A stretch of 64,000 nt of DNA, from NCBI RefSeq assembly GCF_021026375.1, contig NZ_JAJNDB010000001.1, forward strand, positions 2,140,044 through 2,204,043. Reading direction: 5' to 3'. Position 1 is the stretch's first letter. Each line of letters opens with the position of its first letter. The notes beneath the pieces are model-generated. The model searched no databases and was not told where the DNA came from. It worked only from the letters and a program-made list of their open reading frames with translations. Source of the stretch: Actinomycetospora endophytica. Its GTDB lineage: Bacteria; Actinomycetota; Actinomycetes; Mycobacteriales; Pseudonocardiaceae. The position numbers and the translations under genes were made by a program. This document shows positions 51,293-59,822 of this stretch, piece by piece.

Positions 51293-52546
51293 ATGGCCGT
51301 CCTGTCTGCCCGTCTGCGGGCCCGCCGCGCGCGCCGCGCCCGCTCCCGTCCGGCCCGGGTCGCGGCCGCCGTCGTCGCGGTGGTCGTCGTCGTGCTGGTC
51401 GTGGCCGCGGCGGACGCACCGGCGCCCCCGCTCGTCGCCGGTGCCCCCGGGGACCCGTCGGATCTGGTCGCGACCCCGCCGATGGGCGTGAACAACTGGA
51501 ACGCCACCGGGTGCACGGACACCTTCGACGAGGCGTGGGTGCGCGCCCAGGCCGACGCGCTGGTCAGGACGGGCCTGCGAGACGTCGGCTACCGCTACGT
51601 CAACCTCGACGACTGCTGGGCCTCCCCGCAGCGCGACGCCGCGGGCCGGCTGGTGCCCGACCCGGTCCGCTTCCCGCACGGCATCGCCGCCCTCGCGGAC
51701 TACGTGCACGCCCGCGGGCTCCGTCTCGGGATCTACACCAGCGCGGGCACGCTGACCTGCGACGCCCGCGGCTTCCCCGCCTCGCTCGGCCACGAGACCG
51801 CTGACGCCGCGTCATTCGCAGCCTGGGGCGTCGACTACGTGAAGGAGGACGACTGCTTCACGGCTGGGACCGACGCCGTCGCCCGGTACACGACGATGGC
51901 CCGGGCGCTCCGCGCGACCGGACGCCCGATCGTCCTCGCGGTCTGCGACAAGGGGAACTCCGCGCCGTGGCTCTGGGCGCCCGGGACGGCGCAGGTCTGG
52001 CGGACGACCCACGACGTCGCCGACGACTGGGCCTCCGTCGCGGACATCATCCGGCTCGACGTGGGCGTGGCCCGCTTCTCCGGCCGGCCGCCGGGGGCGG
52101 GCTGGAACGACCCGGACATGCTCGAGGTCGGCAACGGGTCCGGCGGTGGCGCGGTCACCGGGGACGGCACGGTGGACGTGGGCCTGACCCCGGCCGAGCA
52201 GGCCACGCAGATGGCGGTGTGGTCGATGCTCGCCGCGCCGCTGCTCGCCGGCACCGACGTCGCCCACGCGACCCCGGCGACCCTCGGCCTGCTGGGGAAC
52301 CGCGGCCTCGTCGCGATCGACCAGGACCCGGCGGCCCTGCCGCCCTCGGTCGACCTCGACGCCGCCACCGGACGGCTGGTCCTGCGCCGCAGCCTCGCCG
52401 ACGGGGCGACCGCCGTGTCGGTGACCGCTCTCGGTGACGATCCGGTCACGGTGCCCGACGGCGTGGGTGGACCGGATCTCCTCACCGGCGCCGCAGCGGG
52501 TCCGGGGAGCGTCGTCCCAGCGCACGGGACCATGATTTTCCGGTGA
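51293..52546 (+). CDS. Secreted GH27 alpha-galactosidase
   Basis: A 417-residue glycoside hydrolase of family 27, removing terminal alpha-galactose. A basic N-terminus and hydrophobic helix (VAAAVVAVVVVVLVVAAADA) form a signal peptide or anchor. Active-site marks are TPPMGVNNWNATGC, YVNLDDCWA, the nucleophile region VDYVKEDDC and the acid/base WNDPDMLEVG. The C-terminal beta domain is short but present (LVLRRSLADGATAVSVTALGDDPVTV). No sugar transporter or regulator adjoins it. ATG 51293. Confidence 0.92.
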   Translation: MAVLSARLRARRARRARSRPARVAAAVVAVVVVVLVVAAADAPAPPLVAGAPGDPSDLVATPPMGVNNWNATGCTDTFDEAWVRAQADALVRTGLRDVGYRYVNLDDCWASPQRDAAGRLVPDPVRFPHGIAALADYVHARGLRLGIYTSAGTLTCDARGFPASLGHETADAASFAAWGVDYVKEDDCFTAGTDAVARYTTMARALRATGRPIVLAVCDKGNSAPWLWAPGTAQVWRTTHDVADDWASVADIIRLDVGVARFSGRPPGAGWNDPDMLEVGNGSGGGAVTGDGTVDVGLTPAEQATQMAVWSMLAAPLLAGTDVAHATPATLGLLGNRGLVAIDQDPAALPPSVDLDAATGRLVLRRSLADGATAVSVTALGDDPVTVPDGVGGPDLLTGAAAGPGSVVPAHGTMIFR

Positions 52547-52569
52547 GATCCCATCGTCCGGACCAGCAC

Positions 52570-52590
52570 CGATTCCGCTGAGCGGAATCG
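52570..52590 (+). terminator. Hairpin terminator of GH27 gene
   Basis: CGATTCCGC (52570-52578) and GCGGAATCG (52582-52590) around loop TGA, 23 nt after the stop. Confidence 0.6.
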
Positions 52591-52688
52591 TCCACAGACG
52601 AATGACGGAGCGTCAGGCATGTGGACCATGCAAAGGGGGGAATAGACCGAGGACGCGGTCACCGATCGCGACCCCGAGGAGCCCCCCG

Positions 52689-53081
52689 ATGTCGACGACA
52701 CCCCGCCCCGTAGTACCCGCTGTTCCCGGTCTCACTCTCCGCGACACCAGCCCGGCGGCGCTCGCCGAGCGGCTCGTGCCGGTCCTGTCCGAACTGCCGT
52801 TCCCAGCGCGCCGGTGGCAGGTGATCACCGCCGGTGAGATCTACGGTTGCGACGGCGTCACCCGGGAGATTCTCGCCCGCCTACCCGAGGCGGAGTACGC
52901 GACGCCGCAGGACATGGTCGTCGTCCTCTCCGCGGCCCTGACCGGCCGGCCCCTGCCCGTCACCTCCGCCGCGCGCGGCGCGGCCCCCGCCGGACGGCCC
53001 GCGCGGCCCGGTGTCCCGGCCCGGATCCCACACCGCGCGCTCGCGGCCCGTCGCCCGAGCATGCCGCGCCCGGCCGCCTGA
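52689..53081 (+). CDS. DUF2795-domain protein
   Basis: A 130-residue protein whose middle (LPFPARRWQVITAGEIYGCDGVTREILARLPEAEYATPQDMVVVL) matches the DUF2795 pattern of small helical proteins. The C-terminal 40 residues are Pro/Arg/Ala-rich and disordered. Function unknown. ATG 52689, with GAGGAGCCCCCCG upstream. Confidence 0.75.
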   Translation: MSTTPRPVVPAVPGLTLRDTSPAALAERLVPVLSELPFPARRWQVITAGEIYGCDGVTREILARLPEAEYATPQDMVVVLSAALTGRPLPVTSAARGAAPAGRPARPGVPARIPHRALAARRPSMPRPAA

Positions 53082-53152
53082 GACGCCGACCCCGCGCCCG
53101 GTCCCTCCGGGCGCGGGATCGTGCACGTCCGGCTCCGTCCGCGAGCGCGTGG

Positions 53153-53902
53153 TCAGCCGGCCCGGGTCCAGCGTCGGGCGACCGTCTCGAACGGCACGTC
53201 CACGTCGTCGGTCCCCGGGAGCACGACGTCGAGGAGCTCGCGCGCGGCCCGTCGGACCTCGTCCTGCTCCGCCGCCGGGAGTTCGAGGACCCCGCTGTAG
53301 GTGCACACCATCCCGGCGACGTCGTCGCGGGTCATGCGCCGCGTCCAGCGCACCGTCACCGCCTCCGGCAGTTCGTCGACGAAGCCGTGGCCCGGCGGCA
53401 GGGCGACGTCGAACCCCCGTCGTGACAGCCTCGCCGACCCGTCCGCGGCGGCGTTCCCGATCCCGCGGACCTGCGCGACCCACGGCACCGTCGGGTCGGC
53501 CCGGCTCCACAGCAGCCCCAGGACCCCGCCGGGACGCAGCACCCGGGCGATCTCGGCGGTCGCGACCGGCGGGTCGAACCAGTGCCACGCCGACGACGCG
53601 AGGACCGCGTCCATCGAGCCCGACGCCAGCGGGATCGCCTCGGCCACCCCGCGGACCGCGAGCGCGCCCGGGGTGGTCGTGGCGAGCCGGGCGAGCATCC
53701 GCGGGTCGGGCTCGACGGCGACGACGGCGGGTGCCCCGGGCCGGGCCAGGACCGCGCGGGTCACGAGGCCGGTGCCCGCGGCGAGGTCGGCCACACGGCG
53801 GACGCCGGGCGGGAGGACCTGGTCGAGGGCTCCGGGGGCGGGGGCGGGACGCAGTCGGTCGTACGCGTCGGCGCGGGTCCCGAAGGTCATCGCGCGGGTC
53901 AT
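53153..53902 (-). CDS. SAM-dependent methyltransferase (UbiE/COQ5-like)
   Basis: A 249-residue class I methyltransferase: FGTRADAYDRLRPAPAPGALDQVLPPGVRRVADLAAGTGLVTRAVLARP contains the SAM loop; VAVEPDPRMLARL follows, then VLASSAWHWFDPPVATAEIARVLRPGGVLGLLWSRAD, the block common to this subfamily. Substrate unknown. ATG 53902 with GGAGGAT upstream. Stands alone; converges on the DUF2795 gene. Confidence 0.9.
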   Translation of the reverse strand: MTRAMTFGTRADAYDRLRPAPAPGALDQVLPPGVRRVADLAAGTGLVTRAVLARPGAPAVVAVEPDPRMLARLATTTPGALAVRGVAEAIPLASGSMDAVLASSAWHWFDPPVATAEIARVLRPGGVLGLLWSRADPTVPWVAQVRGIGNAAADGSARLSRRGFDVALPPGHGFVDELPEAVTVRWTRRMTRDDVAGMVCTYSGVLELPAAEQDEVRRAARELLDVVLPGTDDVDVPFETVARRWTRAG

Positions 53903-54186
53903 CGAGCCATCCTCCCGCGTCGGGCATCGGCTCGGCGTGACCCGTGCTGATCGTGAGCCGCTCGATCGTCGGGGCTCAGCATGTGATCTTGGCGAGCGCG
54001 ACACCGCCCGGCGTGATCGACGTGGACCGGGTCGGCGGCGGCACGTGGTAGATCCGAACTTCGTGAGCGCGCCGCACCGGAATCTTGCGCGTGTCGCCCC
54101 CGAGATCGTGATCATGCTCGGCGCGCTGGGGCCGGGCGCAGCGCTCGACAGGATCATCTGGCTAGCGTGGCGGGACCACGGCGCCT

Positions 54187-54345
54187 CTAGAACCGAGCTC
54201 GTCCGGCGCCGGACGATCCCGCGTCGGCGACGACCGCGTCGGGGAGGTGGTCGAGCGGGCTCGCGCAGAGGGAGGCGACCAGGTCGAGCCAGAACTCCGC
54301 GCGCTGACCCCCGGGTGCCCCCGGCGCGAGAAGCGGGGCAGCCAT
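54187..54345 (-). pseudogene. Possible fragment of an AraC-type regulator
   Basis: A 52-codon frame contains QRAEFWLDLVASLCASPLD, which resembles the opening helix of the AraC-binding-like domain (R-x-x-YW-x-x-L). No DNA-binding half is present. The match is short and could be chance. Confidence 0.2.
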
Positions 54346-54467
54346 GGGTCGAGTGTGACGCCGTGTAGCGCCTGGGGTGCGTGTGACGACCCGTCTGCGA
54401 GTCCCGTCCCTCGAAGCGTCCAGCAATCCGAACCGGCGGCCGCGCCCGTCAGGGCGAAGTGCTAACT

Positions 54468-54605
54468 GCGCAACCGAGTCACGGTGACTCGGTCGGGCCG
54501 TTGTCGTTCCGCATGTGGAGGTGCGATTGCGGTTCGCGACGCCGCAGGCGGCGCCCACGGGGGGAAGTGTTCTGGTGCGACCGAGTCACGGTGACTCGGT
54601 TGCGC
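54468..54605. mobile_element. 138-bp element with 26-bp terminal inverted repeats (MITE-like)
   Basis: The left end (54468-54493) reads GCGCA then arms ACCGAGTCAC/GTGACTCGGT around a G; the right end (54580-54605) is its reverse complement except for that central base. Each end is itself a palindrome. There is no coding frame inside and no obvious target-site duplication. It may be a miniature transposable element or a paired operator. Confidence 0.5.
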
Positions 54606-54734
54606 GATCGTGGTTTCGATTGCCAGGAGCCCGGCCGCGGACCGCGACGATCGGAGTTCGCGCGAACGACCCCCGCGCCGTCGTCGACGCCCACTGTGGT
54701 CCCGTGACCGAGGCGGATCGCAAGCAGAAGCGTG

Positions 54735-54775
54735 ACGACGAGGGCCCGGACGTCTGGCGTCCGGGCCCTCGTCGT
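54735..54775. terminator. 18-bp hairpin terminator of GT39 gene
   Basis: ACGACGAGGGCCCGGACG (54735-54752) and its complement (54758-54775), loop TCTGG, 27 nt beyond the GT39 stop. Confidence 0.75.
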
Positions 54776-54801
54776 CGTGGTGCTCCTCTCGAGGCGACCG
54801 A

Positions 54802-56904
54802 TCAGCTGGTCGGCGCCGTGAGGTCGTAGACCGTCGTGCCGCCCATCGTCGTCGACGTGTAGTGCGCCTTCACCCAGGCGGTGATCTCGGAGCCGACCGA
54901 GTCGGAGCCGCCCTGCCCGCCCATGCCCCCGCCGTCGCCGGAGCTGATGAAGTAGTGCACGTCCCCGGCGGCGACCAGGGCCTGGAAGCCCGCCAGGGTC
55001 GGGGCGGAGTCGGTACCGCTGAACCCGCCGATGGCCATGACCGCGCTGCCCGAGGACAGCTCGAGCGAGGCGGCGCTCTGCGAGCCGATGGTCGCCGCGG
55101 ACCACCGCGTGCCGGCGTTCTGGAGGAGCGAGGTGAGCTCGGTCGAGGTCGTCGTCATGCCGCCGGGACCGCCGCCCTGCCCGCCCTGGGAAGCACCCTG
55201 GCCACCCTGGGAGGCCCCCTGCGGAGCGCCCGGCATGCCGCTCGGCCGCTCGCCCGACGGCGGCGTGCCGCCACGACCCGGGCCACCCGCGCCGCCGGGC
55301 CCGCCGCCCATGCCCGTGCCGTCCCCGCTCGAGGGGCCGGCCGAGACGATCGAGCCGGAGTGCGCGGTGGTCGCCGTGTCCATCGCGTAGGCCACCGACC
55401 CGCCGGCACCGGCGAGCAGGGCGCTCAGCAGGAGCACCGGCAGCGCCCGGCGCAGCCACGCCCGGCGGGAGACCAGGCCGGCCAGCACCAGCACCACCGC
55501 GACGGCGCCGGCGATCGCCACCACCCAGCGCAGCCAGGGCAGGAACTCCGGCGTGCGACGCAGCAGCACGACGCTCCACACCGTGGTCGCGGCCAGCGCG
55601 GCGGCGAGGGTCAGGCGCGGGGCGAGCTCCTCGCGGCGCCGCCACAGCACGACGCCACCGACGGCGAGCGTGCCGGCCAGGCCGGGCGCCATCGCGACCG
55701 AGTAGTACGCGTGCACGGTGCCGCTCATGAAGCTGAAGACCAGCGCGTGGACCACGAGCCAACCGCCCCAGAGCAGCAGCGCGGCGCGGGTGCGGTCGGT
55801 GCGCGGTGCCCGGCGCGTGAGCCACAGGCCGGGCACCAGGACGATCAGGGCGGCCGGGAGCAGCCACGAGATCTGGCCGCCGAAGGACTCGTTGAACATG
55901 CGGGTGATGCCGGTGGAGCCACCGAAGCCGGTGTTGCCGCCGCCCGAGCCCCCGCCGGGACCACCGCCCCCGCCGGCGTTGCCCTCGCCGCCGAAGATTC
56001 GGCCGAGGCCGTTGTAGCCGAGGACCAGGTCGAGGAACGAGTTGTCGGTGGAGCCGCCGATGTAGGGGCGCGAGTCGGTCGGCCACAGGTCGACGAGCAG
56101 GACGTACCAGGCCACCGACGCGATCATCGAGACCAGCCCGACGCCGAGCAGCACCAGACGCCGCCGCCAGGTCACCGCGGCCGCGAGGACGATCACCGCC
56201 GCCAGCGCCGGGAGCACCAGCCAGGCCTGCAGCATCTTCGTCAGGAAACCGAGCCCGAGCAGCGCGCCGGTCAGGGCCATCCACCGGGTGCCGGCCTTCT
56301 CGGCGGCGGCGTCGACGGTGCGGACCGCGGCGTACGCGGCGGCGGTCATGCAGAGCACGAGCATCGCGTCCGGGTTGTTGAACCGGAACATCAGGACGGC
56401 GACCGGCGTGAGCGCCAGTGCGGCGCCCGCGATCAGCCCGGCTCCCGGACCGGCCCACCGGCGGACCGCGGCCCGCAGCAGCGCCACCGAGGCCACGCCC
56501 ATCAGAGCCTGCGGGACCAGCATCGACCAGGAGCTGAAGCCGAAGATCCGACCGGAGAGGGCCATGATCCAGAGGGAGGCCGGCGGCTTGTCGACCGTGA
56601 TGAAGTTCGACGAGTCCAGCGAGCCGAACAGCAGTGCCTTCCAGGACTGCGTGCCCGCCTGGACCGCCGCGGCGTAGAAGCTGTTCGCGTCCCCGCTCGC
56701 GCCGAGGTTCCACAGGTAGAGCAGCGCCGTGCCCAGCAGCAGCACGAGCAGCGCCGGGCGCTCCCAGCGGGGCGCGAGCGTCGAGCCGCGCCAGAACCGC
56801 GCGAACGGCCGTGACGGCAGGGCGTGGCGCGCCCCCGTCCGACCGGGCACCGGCGGGCGCGGACCGGGCCGTGGCACGGTGCGAAGGTCGGTCGTCGTCG
56901 TCAT
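54802..56904 (-). CDS. GT39/ArnT-type membrane glycosyltransferase, copy 1
   Basis: A 700-residue GT-C membrane glycosyltransferase related to protein mannosyltransferases and ArnT, using polyprenyl-phosphate sugar. About 11-13 membrane helices; the first outer loop AASGDANSFYAAAVQAGTQSWKA-like region (GASGDANSFYAAAVQAG) carries the catalytic Asp-type site, and FITVDKPPASLWIMALSGRIFGFSSWSM and RFNNPDAMLVLCM are hallmark blocks. A Gly-rich insertion lies in a central loop (IFGGEGNAGGGGGPGGG) and another Gly/Pro-rich stretch precedes the soluble C-terminal domain. ATG 56904 with the upstream GTCACC. A paralogue starts at 63095. Confidence 0.9.
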   Translation of the reverse strand: MTTTTDLRTVPRPGPRPPVPGRTGARHALPSRPFARFWRGSTLAPRWERPALLVLLLGTALLYLWNLGASGDANSFYAAAVQAGTQSWKALLFGSLDSSNFITVDKPPASLWIMALSGRIFGFSSWSMLVPQALMGVASVALLRAAVRRWAGPGAGLIAGAALALTPVAVLMFRFNNPDAMLVLCMTAAAYAAVRTVDAAAEKAGTRWMALTGALLGLGFLTKMLQAWLVLPALAAVIVLAAAVTWRRRLVLLGVGLVSMIASVAWYVLLVDLWPTDSRPYIGGSTDNSFLDLVLGYNGLGRIFGGEGNAGGGGGPGGGSGGGNTGFGGSTGITRMFNESFGGQISWLLPAALIVLVPGLWLTRRAPRTDRTRAALLLWGGWLVVHALVFSFMSGTVHAYYSVAMAPGLAGTLAVGGVVLWRRREELAPRLTLAAALAATTVWSVVLLRRTPEFLPWLRWVVAIAGAVAVVLVLAGLVSRRAWLRRALPVLLLSALLAGAGGSVAYAMDTATTAHSGSIVSAGPSSGDGTGMGGGPGGAGGPGRGGTPPSGERPSGMPGAPQGASQGGQGASQGGQGGGPGGMTTTSTELTSLLQNAGTRWSAATIGSQSAASLELSSGSAVMAIGGFSGTDSAPTLAGFQALVAAGDVHYFISSGDGGGMGGQGGSDSVGSEITAWVKAHYTSTTMGGTTVYDLTAPTS

Positions 56905-57216
56905 GGTGACGACTCTGCTGGCCCGCTCTGTCCGGTTCCTGGGCCGTCGTTGTGGGCCTGCTGTGAGGCCACGGCCCGGTCGGAGCCGCACGAGGGGAAC
57001 CCTCGGCCGTTCTAGCCGACCAAGGGTTCCCCTCGTGCGACGGGGTCAACTGCCCGAGCTCGCTGACGGCGGCGCACCCGCCTCGCTCCTGCAGTGGTCA
57101 CCGTGGGGGACCGCTGGGCCGTGGTGTGAGGCGGCTGTGGGACGCGGGACCGGATCGACACTTGATACGTCCCACGTCACGGTGACGATCATGCGCCGAG
57201 CGGGAACCATGGTGAG
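56905..57216. other. Divergent region between GT39 and LCP genes
   Basis: 312 bp. CGCACGAGGGGAACCCT (56987-57003) and AGGGTTCCCCTCGTGCG (57023-57039) form a 17-bp perfect inverted repeat; as both flanking genes point away, it is more likely an operator or intergenic repeat than a terminator. The sequence from 57130 to 57216 is AT-richer and probably holds the LCP promoter, with GTCACGGTGAC (57176-57186) as a small dyad. Confidence 0.5.
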
Positions 57217-58605
57217 GTGAGCGGAGCCACGACGGGGCGGAGGCGTGTGCGCGTCCTCGCGCGCTCGTTGCTCGTCGTGGCGTCCGTGGCCGTGCTCGCC
57301 GTCTCGGCGTTCGCCTGGGCCCAGGTGCGCATTCTGGATCGATCCACGGCGTCGGCCTCGGTCATCGGGTCGGGGGCCGGGACGGCCGCCGAACAGAACA
57401 TCCTGCTGCTCGGCGTCGACAGCCGCACCGATCCGCAGGGCAATCCGCTCCCGCCCGCCCTGCTCGACGCGCTGCACGCCGGCGGGTCCGGCGACGGCGG
57501 GGACACCGCCGACTCGATCATCGTGGTCCACGTCCCCGCGGGTGGCGGACGGGCGACGGCCATCTCCATCCCCCGCGACTCGTTCGTGCAGCTCGCCGAC
57601 GGGTACGGCAAGCACAAGATCAATTCCGCGTACTCCCGCGGGGTCGCGGACACCACCGACGCGCTGACCAGTGGCAGCGCGTCAGCGGGGGCACCGACCT
57701 CGGCCTACGCCCCGCAGGCGGCTCCGGCCCCGTCGCCGAACGACCCGGCCGTGCGCCGTGCCGCCCTCGCCGCGGGCGCCCGGACCACGATCGACACCGT
57801 CCAGGCGCTCACCGGACTGACGATCACCCACTTCGCGTCGGTCAACCTCGCCGGGTTCGCCGACGTCAGCCAGGCCATCGGCGGCGTCCCGGTGTGTCTG
57901 CGCGCCCCCGTCGACGATTCGTACTCCGGCCTGGCGCTCCCGGCGGGTCCGCAGCTGGTCAGCGGTACGCAGGCGCTCGCGTTCGTCCGTCAGCGACACG
58001 GCCTGGCGAACGGCGACCTCGACCGCGTCGTGCGCCAGCAGGTCTTCCTCGCCGGGGCGACCAGCAAGCTGCTCTCCGCCGGCACGCTCGCCAACCCGTT
58101 CGCGCTGAGCCGGCTGTCCGGGGTCATGGCCCGTTCGGTCACCCTCGACTCCGGGTGGGACGTGCTCTCGTTCGCCACGCAGATGCAGGGGCTCTCGGCC
58201 GGCTCGGTCACCTTCCGCACCATCCCGACGGGGACGATGGAGCTCTCCACCCCCGAGGACGGCCAGGCGGTGCAGGTGAATCCCGCGCAGGTCCGCTCCT
58301 TCGTGACCGACGCGATCGACGTCGACTCCGGGATCGCGCCGCCGCCGCAGCCCGTGCCCTCCGATGCGGCGGTGATGCGCGCCGCCTCGCAGAGCGACTC
58401 GTCGTCGTCCTCGGACTCGTCGGGCGGCTCGGACTCGTCGGGCGGCTCGGGTTCGTCAGGTGACTCGGGCAGCTCGGATTCGTCGAGCGGTTCGGATTCG
58501 TCGGGCGGCTCGGGCAGCTCGGGCGGTTCAGGGGCGACGGCGGCCGCGCCGCCCGCCCCGGTCCCGGCACCGATCACCGCCGCCGCGCCGGGGTGCGTCA
58601 ACTAG
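57217..58605 (+). CDS. LytR-CpsA-Psr family cell-wall ligase
   Basis: A 462-residue LCP protein that attaches polyprenyl-linked polymers such as arabinogalactan or teichoic acids to peptidoglycan. One N-terminal membrane helix (LARSLLVVASVAVLAVSAFAWA) precedes the LCP domain: NILLLGVDSRTD, ADSIIVVHVP, AISIPRDSFVQL and KINSAYSRG, with FRQRH-type block AFVRQRHGLANGDLDRVVRQQ. The C-terminal 75 residues are Ser/Gly/Asp repeats and Ala/Pro. GTG 57217. It is convergent with the HxlR gene and overlaps it by 4 nt. Confidence 0.92.
   Translation: MSGATTGRRRVRVLARSLLVVASVAVLAVSAFAWAQVRILDRSTASASVIGSGAGTAAEQNILLLGVDSRTDPQGNPLPPALLDALHAGGSGDGGDTADSIIVVHVPAGGGRATAISIPRDSFVQLADGYGKHKINSAYSRGVADTTDALTSGSASAGAPTSAYAPQAAPAPSPNDPAVRRAALAAGARTTIDTVQALTGLTITHFASVNLAGFADVSQAIGGVPVCLRAPVDDSYSGLALPAGPQLVSGTQALAFVRQRHGLANGDLDRVVRQQVFLAGATSKLLSAGTLANPFALSRLSGVMARSVTLDSGWDVLSFATQMQGLSAGSVTFRTIPTGTMELSTPEDGQAVQVNPAQVRSFVTDAIDVDSGIAPPPQPVPSDAAVMRAASQSDSSSSSDSSGGSDSSGGSGSSGDSGSSDSSSGSDSSGGSGSSGGSGATAAAPPAPVPAPITAAAPGCVN
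58390..58540 (+). repeat. Ser/Gly/Asp-coding imperfect repeat in LCP gene
   Basis: Irregular units based on GACTCGTCGGGCGGCTCG encode SDSSGGS-type sequence, giving a low-complexity, probably extracellular tail. Confidence 0.8.
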
Positions 58606-58940
58606 GTGCGCGGCGCACCGGACGCGTGCTTCTCGCCCCAGGCGCGCAGCTCCCCGAGGACCGGCATGAGCTCCCGGCCGGCGTCGGTGAGCAGGTACTC
58701 GTCGCGCGGAGGGTGCTCCGAGTAGCGCTGCCGCTCGACCAGTCCGGAGTCCTCGAGCGAGCGCAGCCGCGCCGACAGGCTCGCGCGCGGAGCCCCGGTG
58801 TTGACCTGGATGTCGTTGAACCGCCCCACGCCGAAGCCGAGCTCGCGCAGGGCCAGCAGCGCCCAGCGATCCCCGACCAGCGTCAGGGCGTCGGCGATCC
58901 CACAGACCCGCGGTCCAGTGGGTGCAGGTTCTGAACTCAC
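58602..58940 (-). CDS. HxlR family regulator
   Basis: A 112-residue winged-helix regulator: VCGIADALTLVGDRWALLALRELGFGVGRFNDIQVNTGAPRASLSARLRSLEDSGLVERQRYSEHPPRDEYLLTDAGRELMPVLGELRAWGEKH is a complete HxlR domain. It lacks the N-terminal Cys of redox-sensing members at the usual place but has one Cys (C13). Divergent from the SDR gene it most likely represses. GTG 58940; a TACGCT -10 box on the minus strand (58947-58952) ends 6 nt upstream, so it is probably leaderless. Confidence 0.92.
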   Translation of the reverse strand: MSSEPAPTGPRVCGIADALTLVGDRWALLALRELGFGVGRFNDIQVNTGAPRASLSARLRSLEDSGLVERQRYSEHPPRDEYLLTDAGRELMPVLGELRAWGEKHASGAPRT

Positions 58941-58985
58941 CGTGCTAGCGTACCGACGGAAGCAAGTTCAGAATCTGAACTCACT
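58930..58985. promoter_or_regulatory. Overlapping divergent promoters and HxlR operator
   Basis: TAGCGT (58946-58951, plus) and TACGCT (58947-58952, minus) overlap by five bases. AGTTCAGA-A-TCTGAACT (58965-58981) is a 17-bp palindrome, and TCTGAACTCAC occurs twice (from 58930 and from 58975). This is the expected layout for an HxlR protein controlling itself and the SDR gene. Confidence 0.65.
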
Positions 58986-58999
58986 AGCGGAGGCCAGTC

Positions 59000-59752
59000 A
59001 TGGCATCGGTACTCATCACCGGGGCGTCGAAGGGGATCGGGCGCGCCATCGCAGTCGAGGCCGGCAAGCGGGGTCACCGCGTCATAGCGACCGCGCGCGA
59101 CCTGCGCACCCTCGCCGACCTCGACGTCGAGGAGCGCCTCGCCCTCGACGTCACCGACCCGCGGAGCATCGCGACGGCCGTCGCGGCGGCGGGCAGGATC
59201 GACTCGCTGATCTCCAACGCCGGCGTGATCTTCTACGCCGCCGTCGAGGCGACGCCGCCCGAGGAGCTGGCGCGGATCTTCGACCAGAACACGCTCGGCG
59301 CGCTGCGGGTCGCGCAGGCGGTGCTGCCCGGCATGCGGGAGCAGGGGCGTGGTCGGCTGCTGTTCATGTCGAGCGTGGTCGGCCGGACCGTGCTGCCGCC
59401 CGGGGCCGCGTACGCGTCGACCAAGTGGGCGCTCGAGGCCCTCGTCGAGGCGCTCGCTCTCGAGACCGCGCCGCTGGGGCTGCAGGCGGCGCTGCTGGAG
59501 CCGGGTCCGGTGAGCTCCGGTGCGCTCGACGACGTCGACTGGTTCCGGCTGCCCGGCGACCCCTACGCCCACCTCGCGCGCAACGGCGACAACGGGCGCC
59601 GCGAGTTCGTGACGCCGGAGGAGGTCGCGGCCGAGGTCGTCGACGCCGTCGAGGCCGAGCACCTGCCGCTGCGGATTCCCGTCGGAGCCCCCGCACGGGC
59701 GGTGCTCGCCGCCCGCCACGACGCGCCCGACGACGTCCCGTTCGTCCCGTAG
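59000..59752 (+). CDS. Short-chain dehydrogenase/reductase
   Basis: A 250-residue classical SDR: cofactor loop VLITGASKGIGRAIAVEAG, SNAGVIFY, catalytic Ser in LLFMSSVVGRT and YASTKWALEALVEAL with Tyr and Lys. The block LDVTDPRSI indicates NAD(P) binding. Substrate unknown; the divergent HxlR regulator suggests induction by a toxic aldehyde, quinone or drug. ATG 59000. It ends directly in a structured terminator element. Confidence 0.93.
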   Translation: MASVLITGASKGIGRAIAVEAGKRGHRVIATARDLRTLADLDVEERLALDVTDPRSIATAVAAAGRIDSLISNAGVIFYAAVEATPPEELARIFDQNTLGALRVAQAVLPGMREQGRGRLLFMSSVVGRTVLPPGAAYASTKWALEALVEALALETAPLGLQAALLEPGPVSSGALDDVDWFRLPGDPYAHLARNGDNGRREFVTPEEVAAEVVDAVEAEHLPLRIPVGAPARAVLAARHDAPDDVPFVP

Positions 59753-59822
59753 GTGCGCTACGCGCCTGTGAGCACTCATCGCCGCCAGGGCGGCGATGAG
59801 TGCTCACGAGCCGAAGGCACCT
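59751..59822. terminator. Structured intergenic element, copy 2 (bidirectional terminator)
   Basis: AGGTGC (59751-59756) pairs with GCACCT (59817-59822); inside, an 18-bp stem GTGAGCACTCATCGCCGC (59768-59785) with loop CAGG pairs with 59790-59807. Starts on the SDR stop codon and touches the HtrA stop. Flanks match copy 1 at 26415-26490, while the stem tip differs on both sides so that pairing is kept. Confidence 0.75.

Larger units (their letters stand above)
53903..54801. other. Gene-poor 0.9-kb region
   Basis: No complete gene is convincing. It holds a short AraC-like fragment (54187-54345), a 138-bp element with terminal inverted repeats (54468-54605) and the terminator of the GT39 gene (54735-54775). 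The GC level dips relative to coding neighbours. It looks like a decayed or insertion-prone spacer. Confidence 0.6.

Noticed and set aside
54468..54605. Target-site duplication around the 138-bp element
   Set aside because: The bases just outside the two ends (TAACT on the left, GATCG on the right) do not match, so transposition is not proven.
59821..59822. Shine-Dalgarno-led small gene inside the structured element at 59751-59822
   Set aside because: The segment is fully explained by paired arms and has no start codon with a usable frame.
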